DNA of 41,023 nt, taken from positions 1 through 41,023 of the forward strand of contig CAJMPZ010000014.1 in NCBI GenBank assembly GCA_905215445.1, read 5' to 3'. The notes below the pieces were generated by a model. That model saw nothing but the letters and a program-made list of their open reading frames with translations, was not told where the DNA came from and did not search any database. This document shows, piece by piece, positions 25,056 to 33,401 of the stretch; the first letter of the stretch is position 1, and each line of letters begins with the position of its first letter. Position numbers and translations under genes: made by a program. This DNA is from an uncultured bacterium. GTDB lineage: Bacteria > Actinomycetota > Coriobacteriia > Coriobacteriales > Coriobacteriaceae.

Positions 25056-25840
25056 ATCTTGGGATGTCGGTCAGGGCGGAACTGTTCCGCGCAAGGAGAA
25101 TGAAACTCGCCGTGATAATAGCGCTGATGTATTTGGGCATCGCGGGGATTTATGTGTTTGCCGGGTCCGGCGCATGGGTCTCCGCAGGGGGAGAGGGCCA
25201 GTTCTTTGGCTTTTCCGCCGATCCGGGCTATCTTTTCTCGATAGGGGTTGGGCCAACGGGTATCTCTTCCTGGCTAAGTGTCGTCTCCATGGCGCATACG
25301 GTGTTCTTCCCAATCGTCTCTGTTGTTGTGGCGGGGACGCTATTCGGTGATGCGACGAGCGTGTCGGCAAGGGGAGTTTCGATTGCTCGGGGCTTCCGCA
25401 GCTGGCAGCTGTTTGCGGCAAAGACATTGGCTTGCGAAGTGTATACGCTGTGCCCCTACATCGTGTTTACTCTCGGTGTCGCTGCGGTCTTTGCCGTGTG
25501 CTCCGGAAGCGGTCTAGACAGCCTTACGGTTGGTAATGTGACCTCGGCACTCCTGTCGAATATCGTTATAGACGCCGCTTATACGCTGATGGTTGCGGTT
25601 GCATATGAGGTGTTCAGGATCAGATCTCTTGTGTCGGGAGCCTTGCTGGTCGCAACGTTCGCGGGCCTTGTTATCGCGATGAGTTTCCCAACCGTTTTAC
25701 CCCCGGTTCACATGGCTTATTGGATGAGGGCGTGCGGGGCTGCCGGCGGGACGGTCCTGATGGCTGCATGCGGCCATGCGGTCATCGTGTCGCTCGCATG
25801 TCTATTGCTGCTTTCGTGCAGTTTTTATCGAAGAAGGTAG
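25052..25840 (+). CDS. ABC-2 type permease subunit 2 of the peptide cluster
   Basis: 262 residues from the ATG at 25052, overlapping the stop of subunit 1. It begins MNLGMSVRAELFRARRMKLA and then has about six membrane segments, the same plan as its neighbour although the sequences differ. An upstream open frame continues to 24686 but runs through subunit 1 in another frame and is not real. Likely partner of subunit 1 in an immunity or export transporter. Confidence 0.8.
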   Translation: MNLGMSVRAELFRARRMKLAVIIALMYLGIAGIYVFAGSGAWVSAGGEGQFFGFSADPGYLFSIGVGPTGISSWLSVVSMAHTVFFPIVSVVVAGTLFGDATSVSARGVSIARGFRSWQLFAAKTLACEVYTLCPYIVFTLGVAAVFAVCSGSGLDSLTVGNVTSALLSNIVIDAAYTLMVAVAYEVFRIRSLVSGALLVATFAGLVIAMSFPTVLPPVHMAYWMRACGAAGGTVLMAACGHAVIVSLACLLLLSCSFYRRR

Positions 25841-25906
25841 TGCGCTGGCGTATGCGCAGCGTCTGAGGGTCGATATGGATTTGGTTGGAAATGGAGATGG
25901 TGCGAA

Positions 25907-27205
25907 GTGAAACTGTCGCAATTTAATGTGGTGCATGAACATAACGGAAGTCTTCTTATCATGAATGCGCGAACCGGCGGCATCCTGTCGTTAAATCCGG
26001 AATACGCGCAGAAATTCAAAAGGATTCAAGAAGGGGACGTTCGGGATGCCGATGATCTTGTCGCGGAGCTGATAAGGGGAGGCATCCTAGTCAATGAGGA
26101 GAGGGACGAGCTTGGGGAGATCAGGTTGCAAAGTCGCGCCGCGCGCTTTGCGAATACTGCTCTGTCCCTTACCATTGCGCCAACGATGGCTTGCAACTTT
26201 TGCTGTCCCTACTGCTATGAAAAGGGACAGGCGTACACGACGATGGGCGAGGAGGTTTTGACACAGCTCTCCAAGTTCGTGAAAGATTACTATCCTGGTA
26301 TCGCAAGTCTCTCAGTTGGATGGTACGGCGGCGAGCCTCTGCTCGGAATGAAGATGATCGAACGGATTACGTCGGATCTGAAAGATGTCGTGGGGCCAAC
26401 GTGTGAATATTCCGCATCGATAGTGACAAATGGCTATCTGCTGACGCCTGATGTTGCAAGGAGGCTCGCGGCATGTGGTGTGACGAGCGCGCAAGTGACT
26501 ATAGATGGATCGAAGTCGGATCACGATTCGAGAAGGATTCTTCACGACGGAAGCCCTACATACGAACGTATTCTCAAGAACGTCAAAGAGTGTGCCGACA
26601 TCATCGATATTTCGATAAGGAGCAACGTCGACAAGACCAACATCGAGGCCGCTCAAGAGCTATTGGATTATCTCGAGCTAAATGGCCTGATGAATAAGGT
26701 TCACTTCTATTTAGCCCCTGTTGACGATATCAATCAGGTATGTGCGAACGACAGCCACTGCTTTACTGTAAAAGAGTTCTCGTATGAGGAGACTGAGTTT
26801 TATAAAAGGGCAATTGCGCGGGGCTTCAAAGTTCAACCTTTTGGTGGGACGAATTTCGGGATATGTTGCGCCGTTGGAATCAACTCGTACGTGGTTGATC
26901 CCGTCGGAGATTTGTATAAGTGCTGGGATGACATTGGAATGAAGGAGCGGAGGGTCGGAACTATTTTCGAGCCGCCAATGTTGAGCAAGAACATGATTAA
27001 CTGGATGGCATATGAGCCGGATGACCCGGAATGCCAAGAGTGCTTTGCTTTTCCCATGTGCATGGGAGGGTGCCCCAACCACGCCTTAAACGGTGAGGGG
27101 AAACGTTGCGTTTCCTTCCGGTATGATGCCGAGCAAAAAATGCTGCTCTCCCAGATGATGAATACGGCAAAACGGGGTGCGGGGCAAAATGAGGCTGATG
27201 CTTAA
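25907..27205 (+). CDS. Radical SAM/SPASM peptide maturase
   Basis: 432 residues from the GTG at 25907, with GGAGATGG upstream. Residues 1-85 are a small domain that could be a PqqD-like peptide-recognition element. The radical SAM barrel has the [4Fe-4S] motif CNFCCPYC (Cys96, Cys100, Cys103), then GWYGGEPLLG and the strand SIVTNGYLLT. The C-terminal SPASM region has cysteines at 320, 321, 339, 376, 379, 385, 389 and 401 (CQECFAFPMCMGGC), enough for two auxiliary clusters. Enzymes of this design install sulfur-to-carbon thioether links in cysteine-rich peptides (sactipeptides, ranthipeptides). The nearest family name I can think of is the Cys-rich peptide maturase group (CcpM-like); this is not verified. 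The substrate is almost certainly the peptide at 23032. Confidence 0.9.
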   Translation: MKLSQFNVVHEHNGSLLIMNARTGGILSLNPEYAQKFKRIQEGDVRDADDLVAELIRGGILVNEERDELGEIRLQSRAARFANTALSLTIAPTMACNFCCPYCYEKGQAYTTMGEEVLTQLSKFVKDYYPGIASLSVGWYGGEPLLGMKMIERITSDLKDVVGPTCEYSASIVTNGYLLTPDVARRLAACGVTSAQVTIDGSKSDHDSRRILHDGSPTYERILKNVKECADIIDISIRSNVDKTNIEAAQELLDYLELNGLMNKVHFYLAPVDDINQVCANDSHCFTVKEFSYEETEFYKRAIARGFKVQPFGGTNFGICCAVGINSYVVDPVGDLYKCWDDIGMKERRVGTIFEPPMLSKNMINWMAYEPDDPECQECFAFPMCMGGCPNHALNGEGKRCVSFRYDAEQKMLLSQMMNTAKRGAGQNEADA

Positions 27206-28823
27206 TCTCTGTAGAAAATATATACTGGGCGGTCGATTCTACGCCTATCTTGTCGTAACAGTTTTGGTCGGGCTGCTTGCGCTTGCGGGTCCCTTTCTTA
27301 CCGGCATAGTGGTAAACCGATTGGCGATGCCGGCCAGCGCCGATCTTGCCGCCGTTCTCGTTTGTTGCCTTATTTTGGTTGCGGTCCAAGCGGTTCGAGC
27401 GGGACTAGTGTATTGCTCAGAGATGCTGTACATCAACCTTCAGTCGCATGCGGGGTTCGGCTTAAATGCGGATACGCTTGAGCACGTGAAGCACCTTCCC
27501 CAGGCATTCTTCGAGGGCTTCAACGCGTCGTATTATAACCAGCAAATCAATCACGACGCTAATGACCTTGTCATCTTCGTAATCAACTCGGTTGTGGGGG
27601 TTTCAAGCAACGTTATCACCCTTTTGTCCGCCCTGTTTGTTCTCGGTAGCCTGAATATCAAGTTGAGTGTGGTCTGCCTTGTTCTTGCGGCAGCGAGTGC
27701 CGCTTTTTATGCGGTTTCACGCGCAAGGCTGTTTGAGAGAAGTTTTGACGTACAAGAGCAGAGCGCGAGGTTTTTTTCCTGTCTACAAGATCAGTTGGAG
27801 AAAGTTGATTTCATCCGCAAACATGCTTTGTTCGATAGGTCCCGCGCTGTACTGGTCGAAGCTTTTAATGGGCTCTATCCAACGATGAGAGCAAATCAGG
27901 AAGTAGGGTCTAGATTTACCTTTGGCAACGCGTTGGTCGCTTCCGCCGCTCAAGGATGTCTTCTTGCTGTGGGCGCGGTTGAAGTGATGGGCGGGAGACT
28001 GTTGCCTGGTTTTCTCGTGACTGCTGTTGGATATTATTCGAACTTAAGCTCAGCGGTACAGTATTTGTTGGGCTGGGGAAGGGATTACCAGACTAATCGC
28101 GTATGCTATGAGCGGCTGAAAAGAATTTGGGATGTCCCGGTGGAAGCGAATGGCAAATTGGCGCTTGGTCCGATTGAGGAAATCCGTCTAGAGAACATCA
28201 AGCTACGTTATCCAGGGGCGGAAAGGGTCGCGTTAAGCATTGAGGGGCTCGCGTTTTCCAGGGGTCGGCTATATGGAATCTCGGGGCCGAATGGTTCGGG
28301 GAAGAGCTCGCTGCTGTCAGTGATATTGGGGCTATATCCAGATGACACAGAAGGGGCCGTTCGCTACAACGGGGTGTCACAGCGTTGCATCGATCGATAT
28401 GCATTGCGGCGGTGTCGAGTCAGCATTACGGAGCAAGAACCCCCTATCGTTGAGGGGACGATTCTCGATAATCTTACGCTGCTTTCTGATGATTACGAGA
28501 TGGATAAGCTGAATCGGATGCTTGTCATATTGGGGCTAGACGAAATGGTTGCTTCTGTGGAGAACGGGGCAACGGCGATGCTTGACGGCGGGAAAGGAGG
28601 GGTGTCCGGCGGCGAGAAGCAAAAGATTGCAATTGTGAGACAGCTGTTGAAATCGCCGGACGTTATGCTTTTTGATGAACCGACCTCAGCACTTGATGCG
28701 AAGAGTCGAGGCGCGCTGATCAAATTGCTTCATGAAATTAAGAGAGACCATATTGTAATCGTTGTCACTCATGACGAGGAGATGCTTGCCGCCTGTGACG
28801 AGGTCATTTCGACGGCTGGATGA
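27189..28823 (+). CDS. ABC exporter (membrane plus ATPase domain) of the peptide cluster
   Basis: 544 residues from the ATG at 27189; it overlaps the end of the maturase gene by 17 bp. A GTG at 27177 is an alternative start. Residues 1-310 are a six-helix type-I exporter membrane domain; residues 330-544 are the ATPase with Walker A GPNGSGKSS (Lys372), signature VSGGEKQKIAIVRQLL, and Walker B VMLFDEPTSALD. It has no N-terminal C39 peptidase domain, unlike many bacteriocin exporters, so leader removal must be done elsewhere or not at all. It is the last gene of the cluster. Confidence 0.9.
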   Translation: MRLMLNLCRKYILGGRFYAYLVVTVLVGLLALAGPFLTGIVVNRLAMPASADLAAVLVCCLILVAVQAVRAGLVYCSEMLYINLQSHAGFGLNADTLEHVKHLPQAFFEGFNASYYNQQINHDANDLVIFVINSVVGVSSNVITLLSALFVLGSLNIKLSVVCLVLAAASAAFYAVSRARLFERSFDVQEQSARFFSCLQDQLEKVDFIRKHALFDRSRAVLVEAFNGLYPTMRANQEVGSRFTFGNALVASAAQGCLLAVGAVEVMGGRLLPGFLVTAVGYYSNLSSAVQYLLGWGRDYQTNRVCYERLKRIWDVPVEANGKLALGPIEEIRLENIKLRYPGAERVALSIEGLAFSRGRLYGISGPNGSGKSSLLSVILGLYPDDTEGAVRYNGVSQRCIDRYALRRCRVSITEQEPPIVEGTILDNLTLLSDDYEMDKLNRMLVILGLDEMVASVENGATAMLDGGKGGVSGGEKQKIAIVRQLLKSPDVMLFDEPTSALDAKSRGALIKLLHEIKRDHIVIVVTHDEEMLAACDEVISTAG

Positions 28824-29023
28824 TTATCGGATTGTGGCGTTGAAGACCAAGAAACTTGAAATGGCGTGGGCTCTGGGTAGGTCTCCACGGGTACGCCGTC
28901 GGTGCTGTACTCGACCGCCCGGCAAGAAGGTTTTATAGCGTGTTTCCCCAGAGAGGTCCCTTTGTCCGGTAGTGGCGAGGGGAGCCTCTCTTTTGCTCAC
29001 CTCTTGCGGCGGAGGGGGACACC
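28824..29023. other. Gene-poor stretch between the exporter and the transposase remnant
   Basis: GC-rich non-coding DNA. I see no clear gene or terminator. Weak hairpin potential, for example GAGAGGTCCC with GGGAGCCTCTC around 28951-28995. It is possibly degraded insertion-sequence material, given the remnant that follows. Confidence 0.4.
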
Positions 29024-29551
29024 ATGCGCCTATGCAGGACAAACTGCGCGTTCTTGTCGAATGATGGGCTATGTGTAGAGATGATGGTCTCGGGTAGAGG
29101 CCGTGTCGCGCTCGGCTGCGATGAGCCAGGCAATTCAATCTTCATCCGGGAGGGCCTTGGCAAGACAAGCAGGGCGAAGACCTTGGCGACGTTCGGGAGC
29201 CGTGTGGCGCCCGGCTCCACGCTCATCCACGACATGGAGCCGGGCGCCACACGGCTCCCGTCAACAATCTGTCACTGAAGAGCCAGCACTACAACGCGAA
29301 GCTGCTCAAGGGCGTTCCCGACGGCCAGAACCCGCTGGGGCCCGTGAACCGGATGCGCTACTTCATGCAGTGCTTCCTGAGGGCTCATCCCGGCTCCAAC
29401 CGGGACGACATGCGGGGCTGTGGCTATGAGTCCGCCCGAGGACAAGCTTGAGAAGGTCGCGATGGTGCTCGATCGGGCAATGCGATACCCGAAAACGCTC
29501 AGGTTCAGGCAGTTCTATGCAAGAAAGCCCAGTTCAGATGAGTTCGACGAG
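29024..29551 (+). pseudogene. IS1595-like transposase remnant, broken
   Basis: Pieces of one transposase appear in successive frames on the plus strand. The first reads VALGCDEPGNSIFIREGLGK then FGSRVAPGSTLIHDMEPGA, as in the DDE domain with the Asp of HD. The next is SLKSQHYNAKLLKGVPDGQN then NRMRYFMQCFLRAHPGSNRD. The last is PPEDKLEKVAMVLDRAMRYP then RFRQFYARKP. The N-terminus is absent and at least two frame changes occur. A perfect 26-bp inverted duplication (29194-29260) replaces coding sequence at the first break. Family naming is by recognition of these motifs only. Confidence 0.65.
29194..29260. repeat. Perfect 26-bp palindrome inside the transposase remnant
   Basis: The arm 29194-29219 (starting CGGGAGCCGTGTGGCGCCCG) is repeated inverted without mismatch at 29235-29260, with a 15-nt loop. 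The left arm is ordinary transposase code (SRVAPGS); the right arm is its inverted copy and destroys the reading frame. Confidence 0.9.
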
Positions 29552-29723
29552 CAATATTTATCAACACAGTGCAAGGGGGGGGGATTATATTTGTATTTCA
29601 TCCGTGTTGAGCTTCACACGGTGCGCGACTCATCGCAAACTGGCGGGCGCAGCGGAAAGAAAACCGACTGCAGACGAACGATCGATATCGGGAGCAAATA
29701 GCCACCGGATGCTTTTCGGTCTC

Positions 29724-30392
29724 CTACGCGTCGACCTCCGCGATTTCTTCTGCGTCTCGCCAAGTTGAAAGGAGCGATGTCGAAAACTCCTTTTCGGTTA
29801 GCGTCAAGACATCCTTCACGCAAAAACCTTTCAATTTGTCAGGAAGCCCAAAACGCGCTTTTTTCCTAATCGAGCTGGCAACCCGCTTCAACGCGGTCTT
29901 GTTCTTGTCCTCGTTGTATACCAAAACAAAGACGCAGTGCTCGCGAAACCATCTCGTCCTCTTTCCCCACAGGTCCGAGCAGATCAAAACGCTGTCCTTG
30001 CACTTCTCGATGAGGGCGTCCCTTTGGCCAAGATTGATACCAAGCTCTTCGTCATCCTTGGGATTGAGCCTCTTCCCCAGCGTCTCCTTCAGACTGCCGT
30101 TTTTAAATTCGACTAGATATAACGTTTCCCGATCGCAATACAGCGCATCGGCGGAGCGCGGGAGTTGCATCCACCTATTGACCTTCTTGCAGTAGCATTC
30201 TTTAACAGAGTCAAAATTGACAACAGGCAAATCGTCATCCACAAGAGAGACGCTCCCGTCTCTGGATGTTTTGGAGATGGTCGACGTGCAGTCCCTTAGG
30301 ATACAGGTCCTGCAACGGGAGCAACCATCGCTGCCATCTGGCACCGCGGGAGAGTTCGGATGAGGGCAGGAGGCGCACAGGTCGCTACTCAA
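29724..30392 (-). CDS. Zinc-ribbon, PD-(D/E)XK-like nuclease candidate, partner of the AAA ATPase
   Basis: 222 residues. I chose the TTG at 30392 because AGGGAGGAG lies 7 nt upstream and it overlaps the ATPase stop by 8 nt; the first TTG in frame at 30422 has no site. Residues 6-35 carry cysteines at 6, 9, 24, 27, 30 and 35 (CASC, then CSRCRTC), a probable zinc-binding region. Residues 78-97 read PRSADALYCDRETLYLVEFK: Asp82 or Asp87 followed by Glu95-x-Lys97 fits the PD-(D/E)XK nuclease core. A further basic stretch, KTALKRVASSIRKKARFG, lies in the second half. With the ATPase it makes a two-gene, translationally coupled unit in an island of mobile DNA, the typical setting of antiphage systems. 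The activity is inference from the motif; I do not recognise a named family. Confidence 0.6.
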   Translation of the reverse strand: MSSDLCASCPHPNSPAVPDGSDGCSRCRTCILRDCTSTISKTSRDGSVSLVDDDLPVVNFDSVKECYCKKVNRWMQLPRSADALYCDRETLYLVEFKNGSLKETLGKRLNPKDDEELGINLGQRDALIEKCKDSVLICSDLWGKRTRWFREHCVFVLVYNEDKNKTALKRVASSIRKKARFGLPDKLKGFCVKDVLTLTEKEFSTSLLSTWRDAEEIAEVDA

Positions 30393-31683
30393 GGCCGTAC
30401 TCCTCCCTCTCAAGCGTATCAAAAGGAGCCGCCAGCTTCTCGTAGGCGACCTCAGTCGAGCCGGTTATATCGGCAAAGCGAGAGCGTCCATCAGTGCAGG
30501 TCTCCGCAAGATAATATGAGCACAATCCATCAACAGCGTGCTTCTTAGAATACACTTCGATCGCATTCAGGAAATATGGACTATGGGTGCTCATTAAGAC
30601 GTGCATCCCGAGCTCTTTCTGGAGCAGCACGATTATCTCGGCGAAGGCCAGCTGCCATGCAGGATGAAGATGAATCTCGGGTTCATCGAGGATAATAGTC
30701 CCTCCGGCATCTAGCGCGCCGGACTTCAAGAGCACCTTCATGATGGCGAACGTCTTCAAGCCAGCAGAAAGGTTCCCAGGCTCCAACCCCCGAGCGAAGC
30801 CCTCTTCGAGATACGTAAGGTGACCGCGACTTTCGCTCCTCTCGAAATGCCCCGGACATAAGGAGGAAACCTTGTCCATGAGAACCTTCAGGTGTCGCTC
30901 CTTCGCGATCTCTTCGAACAGCGAGGACTCGCTGTCATCGTTACGGATGGTCGCCTGAATCAAATCTTGCCGCAGCTCCTCCTGGTGTCCAAGGAGGGGC
31001 TTGAACCGAAAAGCGGGGCCGTAGGGTCCTCCGAGAGAATCGATCAGGAACGGGTCGTCCAGATAATGCGCCCTGAATCGCAAAACCCTCCTATCGTGCA
31101 CCTCCGCCACCTCGTCACTTGCAACCGAGAAAACCGTAGATGCGTCCTTTATCTGGAGTTCGACCTTCCCGGGCTCTTCGCCGAAAACCGAATTGATCTG
31201 GCCGTTGAACTCGCTTCGGAACCTGTTTGTCGCAATCGCACGAAATACCTCATCATCGGAGATATCCATGATCTCGATAATCTGATCGGCAACTCCTGCT
31301 ACGCCATTCGTGAAATCGGATTCGATCTCACGGGAGATCTCCTCCCCGTAATACTCCTTTATCTCATCAATAAGCTCGTCCCTCGTGCACTCGCCCGAAA
31401 AAACCCTGTCGATGAAACTATTCATTCTTCCAGCAGTTCGCCTGTGGCGAGACGTGGAGTCGAGAGGGCTTCCCACATATGCCTTCCTGATGGCGCGCTC
31501 AACACTATTGCGCCTCATGCGGTCGATTTTGTTCTCCGAATCGGACATGCTGTTGAAGGCCGCATAAAGCGCTTTTCCAACCGTGCTTTTCCCCGTCCCG
31601 TTCTCCCCGGCGATCACGGCAATACCATTAATCTCGATATCGGCCTCAGCGACCCTGCCGATGTTTTTCATCTTGATTTTCAA
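30385..31683 (-). CDS. AAA ATPase (AAA_15/AAA_21, OLD/RecF-like), candidate defence component
   Basis: 432 residues, starting at a TTG (31683) with GGTGAT upstream; an ATG at 31671 is an alternative. Walker A is AGENGTGKST (residues 25-34), a signature-like NLSAGLKTFAIM follows, and Walker B is TIILDEPEIHLHP (Asp333, Glu334), followed by STHSPYFLNAIE. The middle 200 residues are helical with no clear domain, as expected for the arm of SMC/RecF-like ATPases. Such ATPases are the sensor or motor part of defence pairs such as Septu (PtuA), Gabija-like, PARIS and OLD systems. Here the partner has an ExK nuclease motif rather than an HNH or Toprim, so none of those names fits exactly. Confidence 0.85.
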   Translation of the reverse strand: MKIKMKNIGRVAEADIEINGIAVIAGENGTGKSTVGKALYAAFNSMSDSENKIDRMRRNSVERAIRKAYVGSPLDSTSRHRRTAGRMNSFIDRVFSGECTRDELIDEIKEYYGEEISREIESDFTNGVAGVADQIIEIMDISDDEVFRAIATNRFRSEFNGQINSVFGEEPGKVELQIKDASTVFSVASDEVAEVHDRRVLRFRAHYLDDPFLIDSLGGPYGPAFRFKPLLGHQEELRQDLIQATIRNDDSESSLFEEIAKERHLKVLMDKVSSLCPGHFERSESRGHLTYLEEGFARGLEPGNLSAGLKTFAIMKVLLKSGALDAGGTIILDEPEIHLHPAWQLAFAEIIVLLQKELGMHVLMSTHSPYFLNAIEVYSKKHAVDGLCSYYLAETCTDGRSRFADITGSTEVAYEKLAAPFDTLEREEYGLE

Positions 31684-31976
31684 TGCATATCACCAGCTCT
31701 AAACTCGCGAGACTCAATAGCTCGATTATCGCACAGAGAGATCGACTTCTCGAGGACTCCCTAAATGGAACGCGCGGTGAGGACATGGCTCGCCGCCGTC
31801 CGCTTCGCGTTCGCGCGGGGGAAGGTGACGACCAGGGACCTCTCCGGGCTCATCGAGAGGAGCGCCAGATTCTCCTCGTCCATTTGAACTGTATCGTATT
31901 CAAGGACACTTGACTTAGAGGAATGGCGTTGAGCGGCGATAATCGTTTCAGCGCCAAAAAGAAAGGAGTGTCAGTC
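31684..31976. other. Gap between the ATPase gene and the IS3 remnant
   Basis: No gene is supported. A plus-strand ATG frame at 31764 runs for about 40 residues (containing RGKVTTRDLSGLIERSA) with a helix-turn-helix-like flavour but no ribosome site. It may be a leftover of a larger gene. An AAAGGAG site at 31962-31968 belongs to the following IS3 remnant. Confidence 0.4.
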
Positions 31977-32195
31977 ATGGCAGACGGGCCCTCCTACACA
32001 GCGGGGTACCGCGCCGAGGCCGCAGACTTCGCCGCCGCGTCGGGGAAGCCCATCGCCCAAGTGGCAGCCGACCTCGGCATCAACGAGAAGACCCTGGGAA
32101 GATGGGTGACGGTCAGGAAGAAGGAGCTGACCAACCACCCGGTCGCGGCGGCCGCAAGTGCATGCGCGAGCTCGAGCTCGAGAACGAGTTCCTAA
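31977..32195 (+). pseudogene. IS3 family orfA remnant
   Basis: From the ATG at 31977, with AAAGGAG upstream, the frame reads YTAGYRAEAADFAAASGKPI then VAADLGINEKTLGRWV, the helix-turn-helix of IS3-type OrfA. After about residue 55 a frame change hides the leucine-zipper part; the correct residues MRELELENEFLKS are in another frame. OrfB is absent. It marks the right side of the island. Confidence 0.8.
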
Positions 32196-32228
32196 AAAGC
32201 CCCGACCTCACATTGGAGGCCGGGGCCA

Positions 32229-32259
32229 GTAGATTTTTGGGACATGTCTAGAAATCTAC
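32229..32259. repeat. Hairpin with ACATGT loop
   Basis: GTAGATTT (32229-32236) and AAATCTAC (32252-32259) enclose a 15-nt loop containing the palindrome GACATGTC. It shares its plan with the hairpin 34 bp downstream. Confidence 0.6.
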
Positions 32260-32292
32260 CCATGCAGGAAGCGGCATGTGCCGAGCATGTCG

Positions 32293-32330
32293 CGTGCTAG
32301 GTTTTGAGGCATGCCACAAAACCTAGCACG
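32293..32330. repeat. Hairpin with GCATGC loop after galE
   Basis: CGTGCTAGGTTTT (32293-32305) and AAAACCTAGCACG (32318-32330) form a perfect 13-bp stem; the 12-nt loop contains GGCATGCC. It lies 10 bp past the galE stop (minus strand) and may end galE transcripts, though no T run follows. Confidence 0.7.
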
Positions 32331-32339
32331 GGGGAGTGG

Positions 32340-33401
32340 CTACTCGGCGTCGGCGAAGCCGTTGGGGTTATGGCTCTGCCAATTCCAGCTGTCGCGGCAC
32401 ATGTCCGCGATGTCGTACTGGGCCTTCCAGCCCATCATGCGTTCGGCCTTGGAGGCATCGCACCAGTTGGCGGCGATATCGCCGGCACGGCGCTCGCGAA
32501 TCACGTAGGGCAGCTCCTTGCCGCAGGCCTTGGAGAAGGCGGCGACGACCTCGAGTACCGAGGTGCCGGTGCCGGTGCCCAGGTTAAAGATCTCGACGCC
32601 GGTCTTGCCGTTCATCCAGTTGAGGGCGGCAACGTGACCGGATGCCAGGTCGCACACGTGGATGTAGTCGCGCACGCCGGTGCCGTCGGGGGTGGGGTAG
32701 TCGTTGCCAAAGACCTGAACGGCCTCGAGCTTACCGACGGCGACCTGGGCGACGTAGGGCACCAGGTTGTTGGGGATGCCCTTGGGGTCCTCGCCGATCA
32801 GGCCCGACGGATGGGCACCGATGGGATTGAAATAACGGAGCAGCACGACGTCCCACTCGGGGTCGGCGGTGTGGACGTCCATGAGGATCTGCTCAATCAT
32901 CCACTTGGTCCAACCATAGGGGTTGGTCGCGGGCTTCTTGGGGTCTTCCTCGGTGACGGGCGGATTGTCCGGATCGCCGTAGACGGTCGAAGAGCTCGAG
33001 AAGATGATGGACTTACAGCCGTGGTTGCGCATGACATCGATGAGCACCAGGGTGTTCTCGATATTGTTGTGGTAGTACTCGACGGGCTTGCTCACCGACT
33101 CGCCAACGGCCTTAAAGCCGGCGAAGTGGATGACGCGGTCGATCTGGTGGGTATCGAAGATCTTGTTCATCGCATCGCGGTCGAGCACGTTGGCCTCGTA
33201 GAAGGTGAGGTTCTTGGCGGCCTCGTCGCCCACGATGGTCTTGACGCGGTCGATGGCAACGGCGCTGGAGTTGGAGAGGTCATCGACGACGACAACCTGG
33301 TAGCCACCCTCGAGCAGCTGAACGACGGTGTGCGAGCCGATAAAGCCGGCGCCGCCGGTAACGAGGACGCAGGTGTCTTTGGGGTCGAGTGCTTTGGACA
33401 T
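32340..33401 (-). CDS. galE: UDP-glucose 4-epimerase
   Basis: 353 residues from the ATG at 33401, with AGGAGA 5 nt upstream; the longer frame from 33464 has no ribosome site and adds 21 unlikely residues. Extended short-chain dehydrogenase that interconverts UDP-glucose and UDP-galactose with bound NAD. Seen are the NAD motif VTGGAGFIGSHT, VIHFAGFKAVGES, SSSSTVYGDP with the catalytic Ser/Thr, and YGWTKWMIEQ with the Tyr-xxx-Lys pair. It ends the window's accessory island on its right side; it stands alone and may serve galactose use or envelope sugars. Confidence 0.96.
   Translation of the reverse strand: MSKALDPKDTCVLVTGGAGFIGSHTVVQLLEGGYQVVVVDDLSNSSAVAIDRVKTIVGDEAAKNLTFYEANVLDRDAMNKIFDTHQIDRVIHFAGFKAVGESVSKPVEYYHNNIENTLVLIDVMRNHGCKSIIFSSSSTVYGDPDNPPVTEEDPKKPATNPYGWTKWMIEQILMDVHTADPEWDVVLLRYFNPIGAHPSGLIGEDPKGIPNNLVPYVAQVAVGKLEAVQVFGNDYPTPDGTGVRDYIHVCDLASGHVAALNWMNGKTGVEIFNLGTGTGTSVLEVVAAFSKACGKELPYVIRERRAGDIAANWCDASKAERMMGWKAQYDIADMCRDSWNWQSHNPNGFADAE

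Noticed and set aside
23317..28823. Lanthipeptide or thiopeptide cluster
   Set aside because: No LanB, LanC, LanM or YcaO-type gene; the only modifying enzyme is radical SAM/SPASM.
29724..31683. Septu, PARIS or Gabija system
   Set aside because: The partner protein shows an ExK nuclease motif and cysteine clusters rather than HNH, Toprim or helicase motifs; naming it after these systems is not supported.
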